Assembly: GCF_945859825.1 (NCBI RefSeq) | Contig: NZ_CAMAPC010000006.1 | Coordinates: forward strand, 111,246-175,245 | Direction: 5' to 3' | Length of the DNA stretch: 64,000 nucleotides | Source: Pseudoalteromonas holothuriae | GTDB lineage: Bacteria; Pseudomonadota; Gammaproteobacteria; Enterobacterales; Alteromonadaceae | Shown here: in pieces, positions 38,145 through 46,222 of the stretch | How positions within the stretch are numbered: the first letter of the stretch is position 1 | Layout of the letters: the number at the start of each line of letters is the position of its first letter | Notes under the pieces: model-generated | Database searches by the model: none | What the model saw: the letters and a program-made list of their open reading frames with translations, nothing else | Told to the model about the DNA's origin: nothing | Position numbers and translations under genes: made by a program

Positions 38145-38654
38145 ATGAAAACGTTAGAACAGCAATTGGTAAATTATGCTAAATACCATAGAGATAAGCG
38201 CAATATTGCCACACATTTTTTTGGCATACCCGTTATTGTGATTGCCGTTATATTTTTGCTTTATATTCCAATACTTGAAATGAATACGGTTATACTTACT
38301 CCGGCTTTAATTGTCACCCTACTCAGTTGTGCTTATTACATACGATTGGATTTTCGTCTGGGTGCGCTCATGTCTGTTTGTTTGGCTTTAATTTACGCTG
38401 GGGTAAAGCAGTGTTACCTTGTTTGGCCCTATGCTGAAGTATGGTTTTATAGTATTGGTGTTGTATTGTTTGTAATTGGTTGGGTAGTGCAATTTATAGG
38501 GCACTATTTTGAAGGAAAAAAACCTGCATTTGTCGACGATTTGATGGGCTTAATAATAGGGCCTTTGTTTGTGGTGGTAGAGGGGCTTTTCTTGTTAGGG
38601 CTGATGAAACATTTAGAACAGCAGATTATTGCTAAAGCGGGAGCATATCGTTAG
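38145..38654 (+). CDS. Mpo1-like (DUF962) membrane protein
   Basis: The 169-residue protein has four hydrophobic segments and the family's N-terminal motif YHRDKRNIATHFFGIP, including H15 and H24 that resemble the metal-ligand histidines of yeast Mpo1, an iron-dependent dioxygenase of 2-hydroxy fatty acids. A central GHYFEGKKPAF block is also typical of the family. Bacterial members are mostly uncharacterised. GGGGCA precedes the ATG. It is convergent with the FHA gene. Confidence 0.8.
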   Translation: MKTLEQQLVNYAKYHRDKRNIATHFFGIPVIVIAVIFLLYIPILEMNTVILTPALIVTLLSCAYYIRLDFRLGALMSVCLALIYAGVKQCYLVWPYAEVWFYSIGVVLFVIGWVVQFIGHYFEGKKPAFVDDLMGLIIGPLFVVVEGLFLLGLMKHLEQQIIAKAGAYR

Positions 38655-38671
38655 AGCTAAGAAAATATCAA

Positions 38672-38708
38672 GGGCATGTTTATCCTTTACAGCAAGAAAC
38701 AAGCCCTA
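38672..38708. mobile_element. miniature relic of the mobile repeat (copy G), terminator-like hairpin
   Basis: GGGCATGTTT and AAACAAGCCC match 9 of 10 as an inverted repeat, and the left part (GGGCATGTTTATC) resembles the terminal repeat of copy E (GGGCGTGTTTATC). The interior is only about 17 bp, so it could be an internal-deletion remnant. It lies between convergent genes and could end transcription of either. Confidence 0.4.
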
Positions 38709-38724
38709 GCTCCACCGTGACGAT

Positions 38725-39681
38725 TTAAATCGACATTCGTGTTTCGAGCTTATGACCTTTGATAATCGTAATATCTTGGCTATTTAGACGCAATTTTCCA
38801 TTGTTAGTCTCAATTAAATAGCCAAGCTCTGGGTATTCATCAGCGCCGGCTTCAGTTAATTGTTTACGAGCTCTGTGCACCATAATATTCATATGGTTCA
38901 TTTGTACGCCTAGTGCTTTGATCAAATCTTCTCTGTATATCCACCCTTGCTGATCTTGTTCTACGGCATTGTCTTTGTCTTGAATACGTAAACGGGCCAA
39001 CAGTAATAGTAAGTAGTGATGACTGCGAACGCCTAAATCGATGGTATTGCCATTTAAACTCACTGACAGCTGTGTTGCTTCTTCATCTTGACTAACAGCA
39101 AAAGATAGTCCGCATGGTTTCACGTTCGGTAAACGGTCTAGGTGCTTGGTCATCGCAGCTGTCCCTGCAGCGTAAAATACCCACTGATTATTAAAGGCAC
39201 TTAAAAGTCCCCCATCAATCAGTGCTTGGCGGTCACTGGTATTTAGGTCTTCTAAAAACCAATAGTTCAGCATTTTATCAAAGTAGATAATATGTGTTGG
39301 ATTTTCATCATTGGGTAGTAACAGCTGGTCTGATACTTCTATCACCTGTTGATCATCGGTTTGTGATACTAAATATTGGCATTGTGCGCTGAGATTTGCG
39401 ACCACATATGAGTTTTGTCCAGGTGCAGCGAAATCTAATTTGTCATTTTCACAAAGTTGATAGGGCAGGTTTTTGTCAATTTTTTTATCGTTAATCCAAA
39501 TACCGTTCGTACTCACATCACGAATAAGCCATTTGTCCTGAGACAGCTCAATAATGGCATGATGACGCGATACCCCTGGTTGATCGATTAAACTGTCTAC
39601 ATTGAACTTATAGCGGCCAATCGTATGATAGCTTTTTAAATATACTTTAGTGAGTTTCTGTTCATCAATAAGATAAGCCAT
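38725..39681 (-). CDS. FHA-domain protein with C-terminal winged-helix-like domain
   Basis: These 318 residues begin with a forkhead-associated domain at about 15-90 (GRYKFNVD, GVSRHHAIIE, STNGIWIN), which binds phosphothreonine. A middle region of about 100 residues is unassigned. The C-terminal stretch (about 215-310), with YLLLLLARLR, IYREDLIKALG, MNIMVHRARKQL and GYLIETNNGKLRL, follows the OmpR-type winged-helix pattern. No kinase gene is adjacent. It could be a DNA-binding protein controlled by Ser/Thr phosphorylation. AAGGA lies about 8 bases before the ATG on the minus strand. Confidence 0.75.
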   Translation of the reverse strand: MAYLIDEQKLTKVYLKSYHTIGRYKFNVDSLIDQPGVSRHHAIIELSQDKWLIRDVSTNGIWINDKKIDKNLPYQLCENDKLDFAAPGQNSYVVANLSAQCQYLVSQTDDQQVIEVSDQLLLPNDENPTHIIYFDKMLNYWFLEDLNTSDRQALIDGGLLSAFNNQWVFYAAGTAAMTKHLDRLPNVKPCGLSFAVSQDEEATQLSVSLNGNTIDLGVRSHHYLLLLLARLRIQDKDNAVEQDQQGWIYREDLIKALGVQMNHMNIMVHRARKQLTEAGADEYPELGYLIETNNGKLRLNSQDITIIKGHKLETRMSI

Positions 39682-39963
39682 TAATATGTCCTTACATTAC
39701 CATATAGTGTTGTCATTAAGCGTAATAAAGTGGTTTTTTGCCAAGACTATTATTCCATTTACTTTTCACTTAGAGTTCTTTCTAAGATAACGATAGCGCA
39801 TTTATTTTCGCTTAAATTTAATAAATCTAAATTTTACATCAATAGTTTAGAGATTTTTCTTGGATTAGCCAATTACATCCGATTACATCGATTGCCATTC
39901 CAGCTTGCGCATTATTGCAGAATAAACCATAGTGTTATACTTGCTATTAGTTAGGAAGCTCAA

Positions 39964-40557
39964 ATGAATGAATTTAAAAAATTGAGTACGGTTAAGTTAG
40001 AAAACGTATACAACTTTTGCAACCCTTATGATTCAGAACCGTTGTTGTTAGAGTCGAGCGCTTTAAAAGTTGTTACCGATTTTACTCGACGAGCGCCTCA
40101 GTTGATCCTAAAAGATGTTGATATAGACCATGCTCTTTATATGATGGTAAATGGCCATGTTCGTTCCAAGTTAGTTATTGATCATGATGATACCTTCTTG
40201 GGAGTGGTTAACTCTCGGGACTTAACGGGTCGAAAGGTCTTAAGCATGGCACAAAAATTAAGCCAAGCACGAAGCGATCTGAGTGTCGAAGATGTGATGA
40301 CCTGTAAAAGTGAGCTGCATGCGTTGCCATATAGTTCGGTTAAAAGCGCTAAAATTGGCGATATTATTGAAACACTTAAAGACATTGGGCAGCAACATGT
40401 ATTGCTTGTTAATAAAAGGGGAGGGCTTAGGGGCATGATTTCAGCCAGTGATATTGCCAGAGCCTTACATATTCCAGTTAATATCCTTCAAAAGGCACAT
40501 TCTTTCAAAGAGGTTTTTGCCATTATCCATGCGCATGAAGATATGTTTGCTTCATAA
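39964..40557 (+). CDS. CBS-domain pair protein
   Basis: The 197-residue protein has two CBS motifs at about 50-105 (DVDIDHALYMMVNGHVRSKLVIDHDDTFLGVVNSRDL) and 120-180 (VEDVMTCKSE...QHVLLVNKRGGLRGMISASDIA). The N-terminal 40 residues are not recognised. It is divergent from the FHA gene with a 282-bp gap in which I see no other gene. Its ligand and partner are unknown. Confidence 0.8.
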   Translation: MNEFKKLSTVKLENVYNFCNPYDSEPLLLESSALKVVTDFTRRAPQLILKDVDIDHALYMMVNGHVRSKLVIDHDDTFLGVVNSRDLTGRKVLSMAQKLSQARSDLSVEDVMTCKSELHALPYSSVKSAKIGDIIETLKDIGQQHVLLVNKRGGLRGMISASDIARALHIPVNILQKAHSFKEVFAIIHAHEDMFAS

Positions 40558-40628
40558 TGCCAATTTTATTAAAACATAGAACATGTTTGTAAGCTAAATG
40601 ACCATGTATTTAATGCAATTGGCATAAT
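40557..40628 (-). repeat. dispersed repeat, second family, copy 4 (both ends present)
   Basis: Near-inverted ends AATGCCAATTTTATTAAAA and TTTAATGCAATTGGCATAAT bound a 70-bp unit. Its reverse strand reads GGTCATTTAGCTTACAA...TTTTAATAAAATTGGCAT, matching 25297-25352 and 27700-27756. It begins at the CBS gene's stop codon. Confidence 0.6.
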
Positions 40629-40629
40629 A

Positions 40630-40670
40630 TATTTTGGTGCTGCTAACACGTTAGTGAGCACACCAAAATA
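40630..40670. terminator. long hairpin after the CBS gene, possible terminator
   Basis: TATTTTGGTG (40630-40639) pairs exactly with CACCAAAATA (40661-40670), with a smaller CTAAC/GTTAG pair inside. A's and T's at the stem base could act as a bidirectional terminator. The last two bases are the TA target of mobile repeat copy D. Confidence 0.55.
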
Positions 40671-40934
40671 GGGGCTGTAGATCTTTGAAGTATGAATTTC
40701 GTTCAAATCAAAGGCTTTCAGTACGCGAAATGAGTAATGCAGCATAATAATTTATGTCAGTTGCGAATGACAAAGTAGAGGAAGCCTTTGATTGAACCCT
40801 TTGGGCAGCGCCATTCGAGCACTTTTTCTACGTTATCACCTGACTTACATAGAATAACTATGCGACGCAGGTTCTGCCTTGCCAAAATACCCGAATGACT
40901 GCTGTAAAAACACACAGCAAAGATCAACAGCCCC
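40671..40934 (+). mobile_element. short mobile repeat, copy D (264 bp)
   Basis: It has the same length and nearly the same sequence as copy A (7759-8022). Ends GGGGCTGTAGATCTTTG and CAAAGATCAACAGCCCC show one mismatch and are flanked by TA. No coding capacity. Confidence 0.8.
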
Positions 40935-40949
40935 TAATCGCAAACGATG

Positions 40950-41864
40950 TTAGTGATTATTTATAAGGTAGTCTAAAGCGCCTGTTATAGCTCCAACTTG
41001 ACCATCGATGCAGTTTTGAGGCGTAGCCGATGCACCATCAGGGTAAACTTCAGTGGTGGTGACGTAAGGCGCTGATGTCATTCCCATACATAAACCCAAA
41101 GCCGTCCCATCGTAATTTATCACGCCAAATTGTTCCACAGGCACGCCAATCAGTTGGTTAGATGCATCAGCAGGGGCGATAGGGGTGACGGTTGCAACTT
41201 TTTCTATAATAGCGCTTTGAAATTCAGGTTGTGGCGTTTGCGTGTGACCTACAAGATAAAACCCATCTGGAATATTCCAATTATGGTTTTGTACACCATC
41301 TCTTGCCGCAAGGGCAGGCCTAAACTCACTGTTGTCTGTATCGGTTGTTTCGTGTAAATCAACATGGCACAAAATGTCACAATTAAGGGCGGTTATATAC
41401 TCCATTGCTAATTGCGACTCATCTGCGGGAGAGTTTTCATAAAATGAGCGGTTAGGGTCTATGGCATTTGGGTTCCAGCGGTTAATGGTTTCATAACCCC
41501 AAGGGCTAATGCATGGCAAGATAATGATATTGAATGTTTTTTCATAGTGTGAAACATGGTGTTGAGCAAATGACAATGCGCCATGTACGCCACTGGTTTC
41601 ATAACCATGTACGCCACCTGTTACAAGTACTGTTGGTTTATTTGGTTGCCAATTTTTACTCTTCAAGGCATACAGGGGATAGCAGCTGTTGTGGTAGTTT
41701 AATGTGCCGTACTGTTCTTTGCACAGTTGCGTTTCTAGCGCATTTATTTGTGAAACAACATCTTTAAAATAGCTTCGTTTTACCTGTTGTTCATTAAGCC
41801 ACTGCTGTTTGTGATGTGCTTGCCAAGGCTGGTTGGGTTCGCCAATAGAGTAGGGTTTTGACAT
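40950..41864 (-). CDS. M14-family zinc peptidase / aspartoacylase-like hydrolase
   Basis: The 304-residue protein has the M14 zinc motif HxxE in GGVHGYETSG, a third ligand in CHVDLHETT, and NRWNPNAIDPNRSFYEN near the substrate-carboxylate arginine. No signal peptide is seen. The family includes carboxypeptidases and N-acyl amino acid hydrolases; the specificity cannot be settled by eye. Its stop is about 15 bp from mobile repeat copy D. It is co-directional with the membrane protein upstream (59-bp gap). Confidence 0.8.
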   Translation of the reverse strand: MSKPYSIGEPNQPWQAHHKQQWLNEQQVKRSYFKDVVSQINALETQLCKEQYGTLNYHNSCYPLYALKSKNWQPNKPTVLVTGGVHGYETSGVHGALSFAQHHVSHYEKTFNIIILPCISPWGYETINRWNPNAIDPNRSFYENSPADESQLAMEYITALNCDILCHVDLHETTDTDNSEFRPALAARDGVQNHNWNIPDGFYLVGHTQTPQPEFQSAIIEKVATVTPIAPADASNQLIGVPVEQFGVINYDGTALGLCMGMTSAPYVTTTEVYPDGASATPQNCIDGQVGAITGALDYLINNH

Positions 41865-41923
41865 AACAGTCTCAAATAGTTAAACAAAACCCAATCCTAT
41901 GTGCTTTGAGAAGCGCGTGCAAA

Positions 41924-42352
41924 TTACTGCGCTAAATAACCAAATTTCTTGAGCTTTAACTCTTGTAGGTTGGAAAATTGAAAGCTTAAAAAATGTATAT
42001 TTACCTCAGAGGTTGATATTTTAGTCATTTTAATACCGCAGTACTTTTTTACTGAGATGTGCGTAATTTGTTCGACAGGAATATACACCCTTCTGCCAAG
42101 TGCAGATACGTAGTGAAGGCCATTGTTACATAAACTGGCTTTTCGTTTACCTGAAAGAGCGAGTACTAAATTGACGTTTATTGCGCTAACAAGAATAAAA
42201 GATAAGATCATTGCATTCTTTAGTAATAAGTTATCATGGCTATTAGTGACAACAGCAGATATAGCGAGTAGCGTGATAACTATTGATATAGCAATAGTAT
42301 AAAAGGGAACATTAACTTGTAGTCTAAGTTCTTTCATTATCTGGTATTCCAT
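41924..42352 (-). CDS. small membrane protein, function unknown
   Basis: This protein has 142 residues with two hydrophobic segments at about 16-36 and 47-67, followed by a basic cytoplasmic-looking domain (KRKASLCNNGLHYVSALGRRVYIPVEQITHISVKKY) with the beta-rich look of bacterial PH-like domains. I do not recognise a named family. The second in-frame ATG (42337) has GGA upstream and may be the true start. It is co-directional with the M14 peptidase gene. Confidence 0.6.
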   Translation of the reverse strand: MEYQIMKELRLQVNVPFYTIAISIVITLLAISAVVTNSHDNLLLKNAMILSFILVSAINVNLVLALSGKRKASLCNNGLHYVSALGRRVYIPVEQITHISVKKYCGIKMTKISTSEVNIHFLSFQFSNLQELKLKKFGYLAQ

Positions 42353-42523
42353 TATTTTAAAAATATTATCGGTAAGGCTGTTTAGAATAATGGCACAAAG
42401 TGGATGAATTATGGAGGGGGAAGAATTTCACCTTATTACAGGACAGGGTAGCTAAGCATGAAAATGGATTAACGATTAAACCGCTTTATGTATGTTCCAA
42501 AAAATAGCTCTGAGCTAGCTTTG

Positions 42524-42892
42524 TTAAGCCTCAGTACTATGTATAAGTTGTGCAAGTTCTCTATGAAGTACATCATCATCGCCAACATTAAGCTCAATCA
42601 AACGTTTTAAGTGAGTGACGCTATCTAAGTCAATTTGACTGCAATGCAGGCCTAAATGGTCATGTTCAATATGGCGTACTTCGACTTCCATTGAAATAGT
42701 AATCTCACTTTCAGGTAGCGTAAGTTTAATACTGGCTAATTCATTTTTTAAAGGCACATAGCCTTTAGGTAGCGTTACAAGTGCGCCCTTTAGTGATAAG
42801 TCGAGCAATTGGCAGTGGTAGTCACCGCCAGCTGTCATTAATAGTGCAGGTGTTGAAAACAGTACCCGTGTAAACTTTCTACGTTCTTCCAT
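42524..42892 (-). CDS. PilZ-domain protein
   Basis: The 122-residue single PilZ domain has RxxxR in ERRKFTRVLF and the DLSLKGALV version of D/NxSxxG, so it should bind cyclic-di-GMP. A C-terminal helical tail of about 25 residues follows. It stands alone downstream of ettA's terminator. Confidence 0.85.
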   Translation of the reverse strand: MEERRKFTRVLFSTPALLMTAGGDYHCQLLDLSLKGALVTLPKGYVPLKNELASIKLTLPESEITISMEVEVRHIEHDHLGLHCSQIDLDSVTHLKRLIELNVGDDDVLHRELAQLIHSTEA

Positions 42893-42954
42893 TGCTGTGC
42901 CTATGTGTGCATACTTGTTTTAAGCATAGTTGCTTATTGCAGCCATTACCAAAT

Positions 42955-42982
42955 ATAAAAAAGCCTCTTATTATCGAGGCTT
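42955..42982 (-). terminator. Rho-independent terminator on the minus strand, presumably of ettA
   Basis: Read on the minus strand: AAGCCTC, 8-base loop, GAGGCTT followed by T's. It lies 290 bp beyond the ettA stop codon because mobile repeat copy E sits between. Confidence 0.8.
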
Positions 42983-42987
42983 ATCTA

Positions 42988-43263
42988 GGGCGTGTTTATC
43001 TTTGCTGTTTGTTTTTGCAGCAGTGTGTTGGCGATTTAGGCAAGGAAGAGGCTGCTCCGCAGGGGCTTCGTAGCATAGTTTTCTATGTGAGTAGCCGATA
43101 ACGCTGAATAAATCGTCAACACGCGTGGCTCTTAGAGTTCAACCAAAGGCTTCCACTACTTTGTCATTCGCAACTGACATAAATCATTATGCTGCATTAC
43201 TCATTTCGCGTACTGAAAGCCTTTGATTTGAACAAAATTCATACCTCAAAGATAAACACGCCC
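42988..43263 (-). mobile_element. short mobile repeat, copy E (276 bp, reverse orientation)
   Basis: Perfect ends GGGCGTGTTTATCTTTG / CAAAGATAAACACGCCC are flanked by TA. About half matches copies A and D in reverse; the other part (43010-43135) is different sequence. It sits between the ettA stop codon (10 bp away) and the terminator at 42955-42982. Confidence 0.8.
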
Positions 43264-43273
43264 TAATCTGTTG

Positions 43274-44938
43274 TTAGCCAATCTTTTTATATTTAATACG
43301 TTTTGGCTCGGCGGCGGCTGCACCATAGGTTTTTTTCAACCACTCTTCATATTCAGTGTAGTTGCCATCAAAGAAGTTCACCTGACCTTCATCACGATAG
43401 TCAAGAATATGCGTTGCGATACGGTCTAAGAACCAACGGTCATGAGAAATACACATAACACTGCCCGGAAACTCCAAAATAGCATTCTCTAGTGCGCGCA
43501 GAGTTTCAACGTCAAGATCATTGGTTGGCTCATCCAGCAAAATTACGTTACCACCAGCTTTTAGTAGCTTTGCAAGGTGCAAACGGTTGCGTTCCCCCCC
43601 TGAAAGCTCCTTTACAAATTTTTGCTGATCATTGCCTTTAAAGTTAAATCGACCAACATAAGCGCGGCTTGGGATCTCAAAGTTACCAATTTTTAAGATG
43701 TCTTGGCCATCAGCAATTTCTTGGAAGACGGTGTTGTTGTCACCCATATTATCGCGAAACTGATCAACAGCTGCTAATTCAACAGTGTCACCTACTACAA
43801 TGTTTCCGCCGGTCGGTTGCTCTTCACCGCTTAGCATTTTGAATAAGGTTGATTTACCCGCACCATTGGCTCCAATGATGCCTACAATGGCACCTTTTGG
43901 AACATTAAAGCTTAAGTCATCAATTAACACACGGTTGCCAAAACTTTTGTTTAAGTTTTTAACCTCAATCACTTGATCGCCTAAGCGCGGGCCAGGTGGA
44001 ATAAATAACTCGTTAGTCTCGTTACGTTTTTGATAATCTGATTGCTGCATTTCAGTAAATTGAGCCATACGCGCCTTAGACTTGGCTTGTCGACCCTTCG
44101 GATTAGAGCGCACCCATTCCAGCTCTTTTTCGATTGATTTTTGACGTGCTTTTTCAGATTTATCTTCTTGCTTTAAGCGAGCGTCTTTTTGTTCAAGCCA
44201 TGAAGAATAGTTACCTTCCCATGGAATCCCATGACCACGGTCAAGCTCTAAAATCCAGCCAGCTACATTATCTAAGAAGTAGCGGTCGTGGGTAATTGCT
44301 ACCACAGTGCCTTCATAGTCATGTAAAAAACGCTCTAACCAAGCGACAGATTCAGCATCTAAGTGGTTAGTTGGCTCATCAAGAAGCAGCATATCGGGCT
44401 TTTCTAGTAATAATCGACAAATTGCAACTCGGCGGCGCTCACCCCCTGAAAGGTGTTCAATTTTTGCATCCCACTCAGGCAAACGTAATGCGTCGGCTGC
44501 TCGCTCTAGTACGTTGTCAATATTATGGCCATCGTGCGCTTGAATGATTGCTTCAAGCTGGCCTTGCTCCTTGGCGAGTGCGTCAAAGTCAGCGTCTTCC
44601 ATTGCGTATTCAGCATATACTTCATCAAGACGAGTTAAAGCATTTTTTACCTCACCCAGTGCTTCTTCTACTGTTTCTCGTACAGTTTTGCTTTCATCTA
44701 ACACCGGTTCCTGTGGCAGATAGCCAATTTTTGTACCAGGCTGAGGACGAGCTTCGCCTTCAAACTCTTTATCAATGCCAGCCATAATGCGCAGCAGTGT
44801 TGATTTACCTGATCCGTTTAAACCAAGTACCCCAATTTTAGCGCCCGGGAAAAAGCACAGCGAAATATCTTTTAGGATAGTTCTTTTGGGTGGTACAACT
44901 TTGCTCACCCGCGACATTGTATAAATATATTGAGCCAT
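43274..44938 (-). CDS. ettA: energy-dependent translational throttle protein EttA (ABC-F)
   Basis: This is an ABC-F ATPase, 554 residues from the ATG at 44938 (MAQYIYTMSRVSKVVPPKR, matching the E. coli start; GGA seven bases upstream). An in-frame ATG at 45001 would add 21 unrelated residues. Two ABC domains have Walker A GLNGSGKSTLL and GANGAGKSTLF, signatures LSGGERRRVA and LSGGERNRLH, and Walker B LLLDEPTNHLD and ILLDEPTNDLD. A charged linker lies between them. EttA binds the ribosomal E site and gates entry into elongation according to energy state. It has mobile repeats on both sides and marks the host boundary of the phage-derived locus. Confidence 0.95.
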   Translation of the reverse strand: MAQYIYTMSRVSKVVPPKRTILKDISLCFFPGAKIGVLGLNGSGKSTLLRIMAGIDKEFEGEARPQPGTKIGYLPQEPVLDESKTVRETVEEALGEVKNALTRLDEVYAEYAMEDADFDALAKEQGQLEAIIQAHDGHNIDNVLERAADALRLPEWDAKIEHLSGGERRRVAICRLLLEKPDMLLLDEPTNHLDAESVAWLERFLHDYEGTVVAITHDRYFLDNVAGWILELDRGHGIPWEGNYSSWLEQKDARLKQEDKSEKARQKSIEKELEWVRSNPKGRQAKSKARMAQFTEMQQSDYQKRNETNELFIPPGPRLGDQVIEVKNLNKSFGNRVLIDDLSFNVPKGAIVGIIGANGAGKSTLFKMLSGEEQPTGGNIVVGDTVELAAVDQFRDNMGDNNTVFQEIADGQDILKIGNFEIPSRAYVGRFNFKGNDQQKFVKELSGGERNRLHLAKLLKAGGNVILLDEPTNDLDVETLRALENAILEFPGSVMCISHDRWFLDRIATHILDYRDEGQVNFFDGNYTEYEEWLKKTYGAAAAEPKRIKYKKIG

Positions 44939-44990
44939 GAGATTCCAAATCTTAATTATATAGTTGAGCGTTATTTTAGTGAAAGCATCG

Positions 44991-45127
44991 CCTTGGGGCA
45001 ATGCTATTGGGGTATTTTGTCTATGTTATCACCTGACTTACATAGAATAACTATGTGACGCAAGCCCTGTTTTGGGGAAATACCCGAATAACTCCTGCAA
45101 AAACACGCTGTAAAGGTCAACACGCCC
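44991..45127 (+). mobile_element. short mobile repeat, copy F (right half only)
   Basis: Matches the right half of copies A and D, including TTATCACCTGACTTACATAG and the end CAAC...CACGCCC followed by TA. The left end is missing. It lies 53 bp upstream of the ettA start codon, so ettA's promoter is either in that short gap or inside the repeat. Confidence 0.7.
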
Positions 45128-45588
45128 TAAGGTATGAGTTTTTATTAGCTAGGTAATCCAAGATTATTATTTAACAAATGTGTATGAAAGAGGTTTTGCT
45201 TATTCACATATGAATATTCTCATATCCAGTGGGTAAGATTATAAAAGTAGGTCATATTTGACCTGTTTTAGAACCAAGAAAACGGTAAGATTAGCCTACA
45301 TTGAGAACAACTGTTTAGACAAATTGTAAATAATCCCTTGTCAGACTTAAACACCATTTTTAGTTTGTACCTATTGGACAAAACTTCTTATTAAAGTCGT
45401 CCTCTAAAGAGGGATTTCGCCAAGAACACGGGTTTAAGCAAACATGTCTTACGGAATAGGACCATGTTTAACCTTAAGCACAGCGTTGGAGTTTGGCGGC
45501 CACTCAATTGTACGATTTCGTTGCACCATAAGCGTTCAACTATCTTCAGCTGCGATGTAAAAAAATTAAGAAATTAAAAGGAAATGTA
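45128..45588 (+). promoter_or_regulatory. regulatory region of the phage-derived locus
   Basis: No gene is seen in these 460 bp. It contains two operator-like palindromes, ATATGAATATTCTCATAT (45208-45225) and AGGTCATATTTGACCT (45249-45264). The 10-mer GGTAAGATTA occurs twice (45232-45241 and 45284-45293). No consensus LexA box (CTGT-N8-ACAG) is present. It probably holds the start of the transcription unit that begins at 45589. Confidence 0.45.
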
Positions 45589-45864
45589 ATGACTCAATCA
45601 CCTATCAACTCCACCCGAATTTTTGCTACTAGAAAAACACCAAAAGGTGGAGAAATACTGCGCTTTGCTCGTCGTTTAAGGGGATATACACAGGCCGAAT
45701 CGGCAGCGAGTTATGGGATTGAAGAACGCACCCTCAGGCGCTGGGAAAATCGAGAATTTGACCCTCGTTGGAATGACGTAATAAGCCTTGTTGAAGATGT
45801 GTATTTACTGGATATTTTAGAAGTAATAGGAAAAATAAATCATGATGACTCATATAACAATTAA
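45589..45864 (+). CDS. small helix-turn-helix regulator of the phage-derived locus
   Basis: The 91-residue protein has a likely DNA-binding region at about residues 20-55 (GGEILRFARRLRGYTQAESAASYGIEERTLRRWENREFDP), resembling XRE or MerR/excisionase-style helices with a tryptophan in RRWENR. AAAGGA lies about 7 bases before the ATG. It is the first gene of the locus and overlaps the next by 23 bp. It may be the switch regulator or activator of the cluster. It is not similar by eye to the pyocin activator PrtN. Confidence 0.7.
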   Translation: MTQSPINSTRIFATRKTPKGGEILRFARRLRGYTQAESAASYGIEERTLRRWENREFDPRWNDVISLVEDVYLLDILEVIGKINHDDSYNN

Positions 45865-46213
45865 GCAAGTTCGCGGTGCGCTAAAGCGTTGGGGAAAATT
45901 TTGGCAGAGCAAAGAATTGGGAAAGGGTTTTAAACGCAGCTCAATAAGTGAGTTTTCAGGTAAGCCATCCGGCGGTGTAGCGGGTGCGGATGAAATGTCG
46001 GTACCAAAAGAAATTGAGTTAATCACTCAGCTGATCACCACGCTCAGACCAGAGTGTATACGCGCTATTCGCGCTCGTTACATAATGACAGGCACGATGG
46101 CTGAGGCAGCGAAATTGGTTGGGTTTGACTCGAAACGTTCAGCAGAGTTTTGGCTTGTTAAAGCTGAGCGAAGTTTGTTGGCTGAATTCTCGGCCAGCGT
46201 AGATAGTGTATAA
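45842..46213 (+). CDS. putative phage late-transcription regulator, sigma-region-4-like
   Basis: These 123 residues have a C-terminal half (LITTLRPECIRAIRARYIMTGTMAEAAKLVGFDSKRSAEFWLVKAERSL) with the layout of a sigma-factor region 4 or of antiterminator-Q-like phage regulators. Such proteins turn on lysis and structural genes, which follow directly. The start overlaps the previous gene; AGGAAAA lies upstream. Function is inferred from pattern and position only. Confidence 0.55.
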   Translation: MMTHITIKQVRGALKRWGKFWQSKELGKGFKRSSISEFSGKPSGGVAGADEMSVPKEIELITQLITTLRPECIRAIRARYIMTGTMAEAAKLVGFDSKRSAEFWLVKAERSLLAEFSASVDSV

Positions 46214-46222
46214 GGAGTAACT

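Noticed and set aside
45128..45588. Attachment site or SOS box
   Set aside because: No CTGT-N8-ACAG sequence is present, no integrase gene is seen, and the other end of the locus is outside the window, so no direct repeat can be compared.
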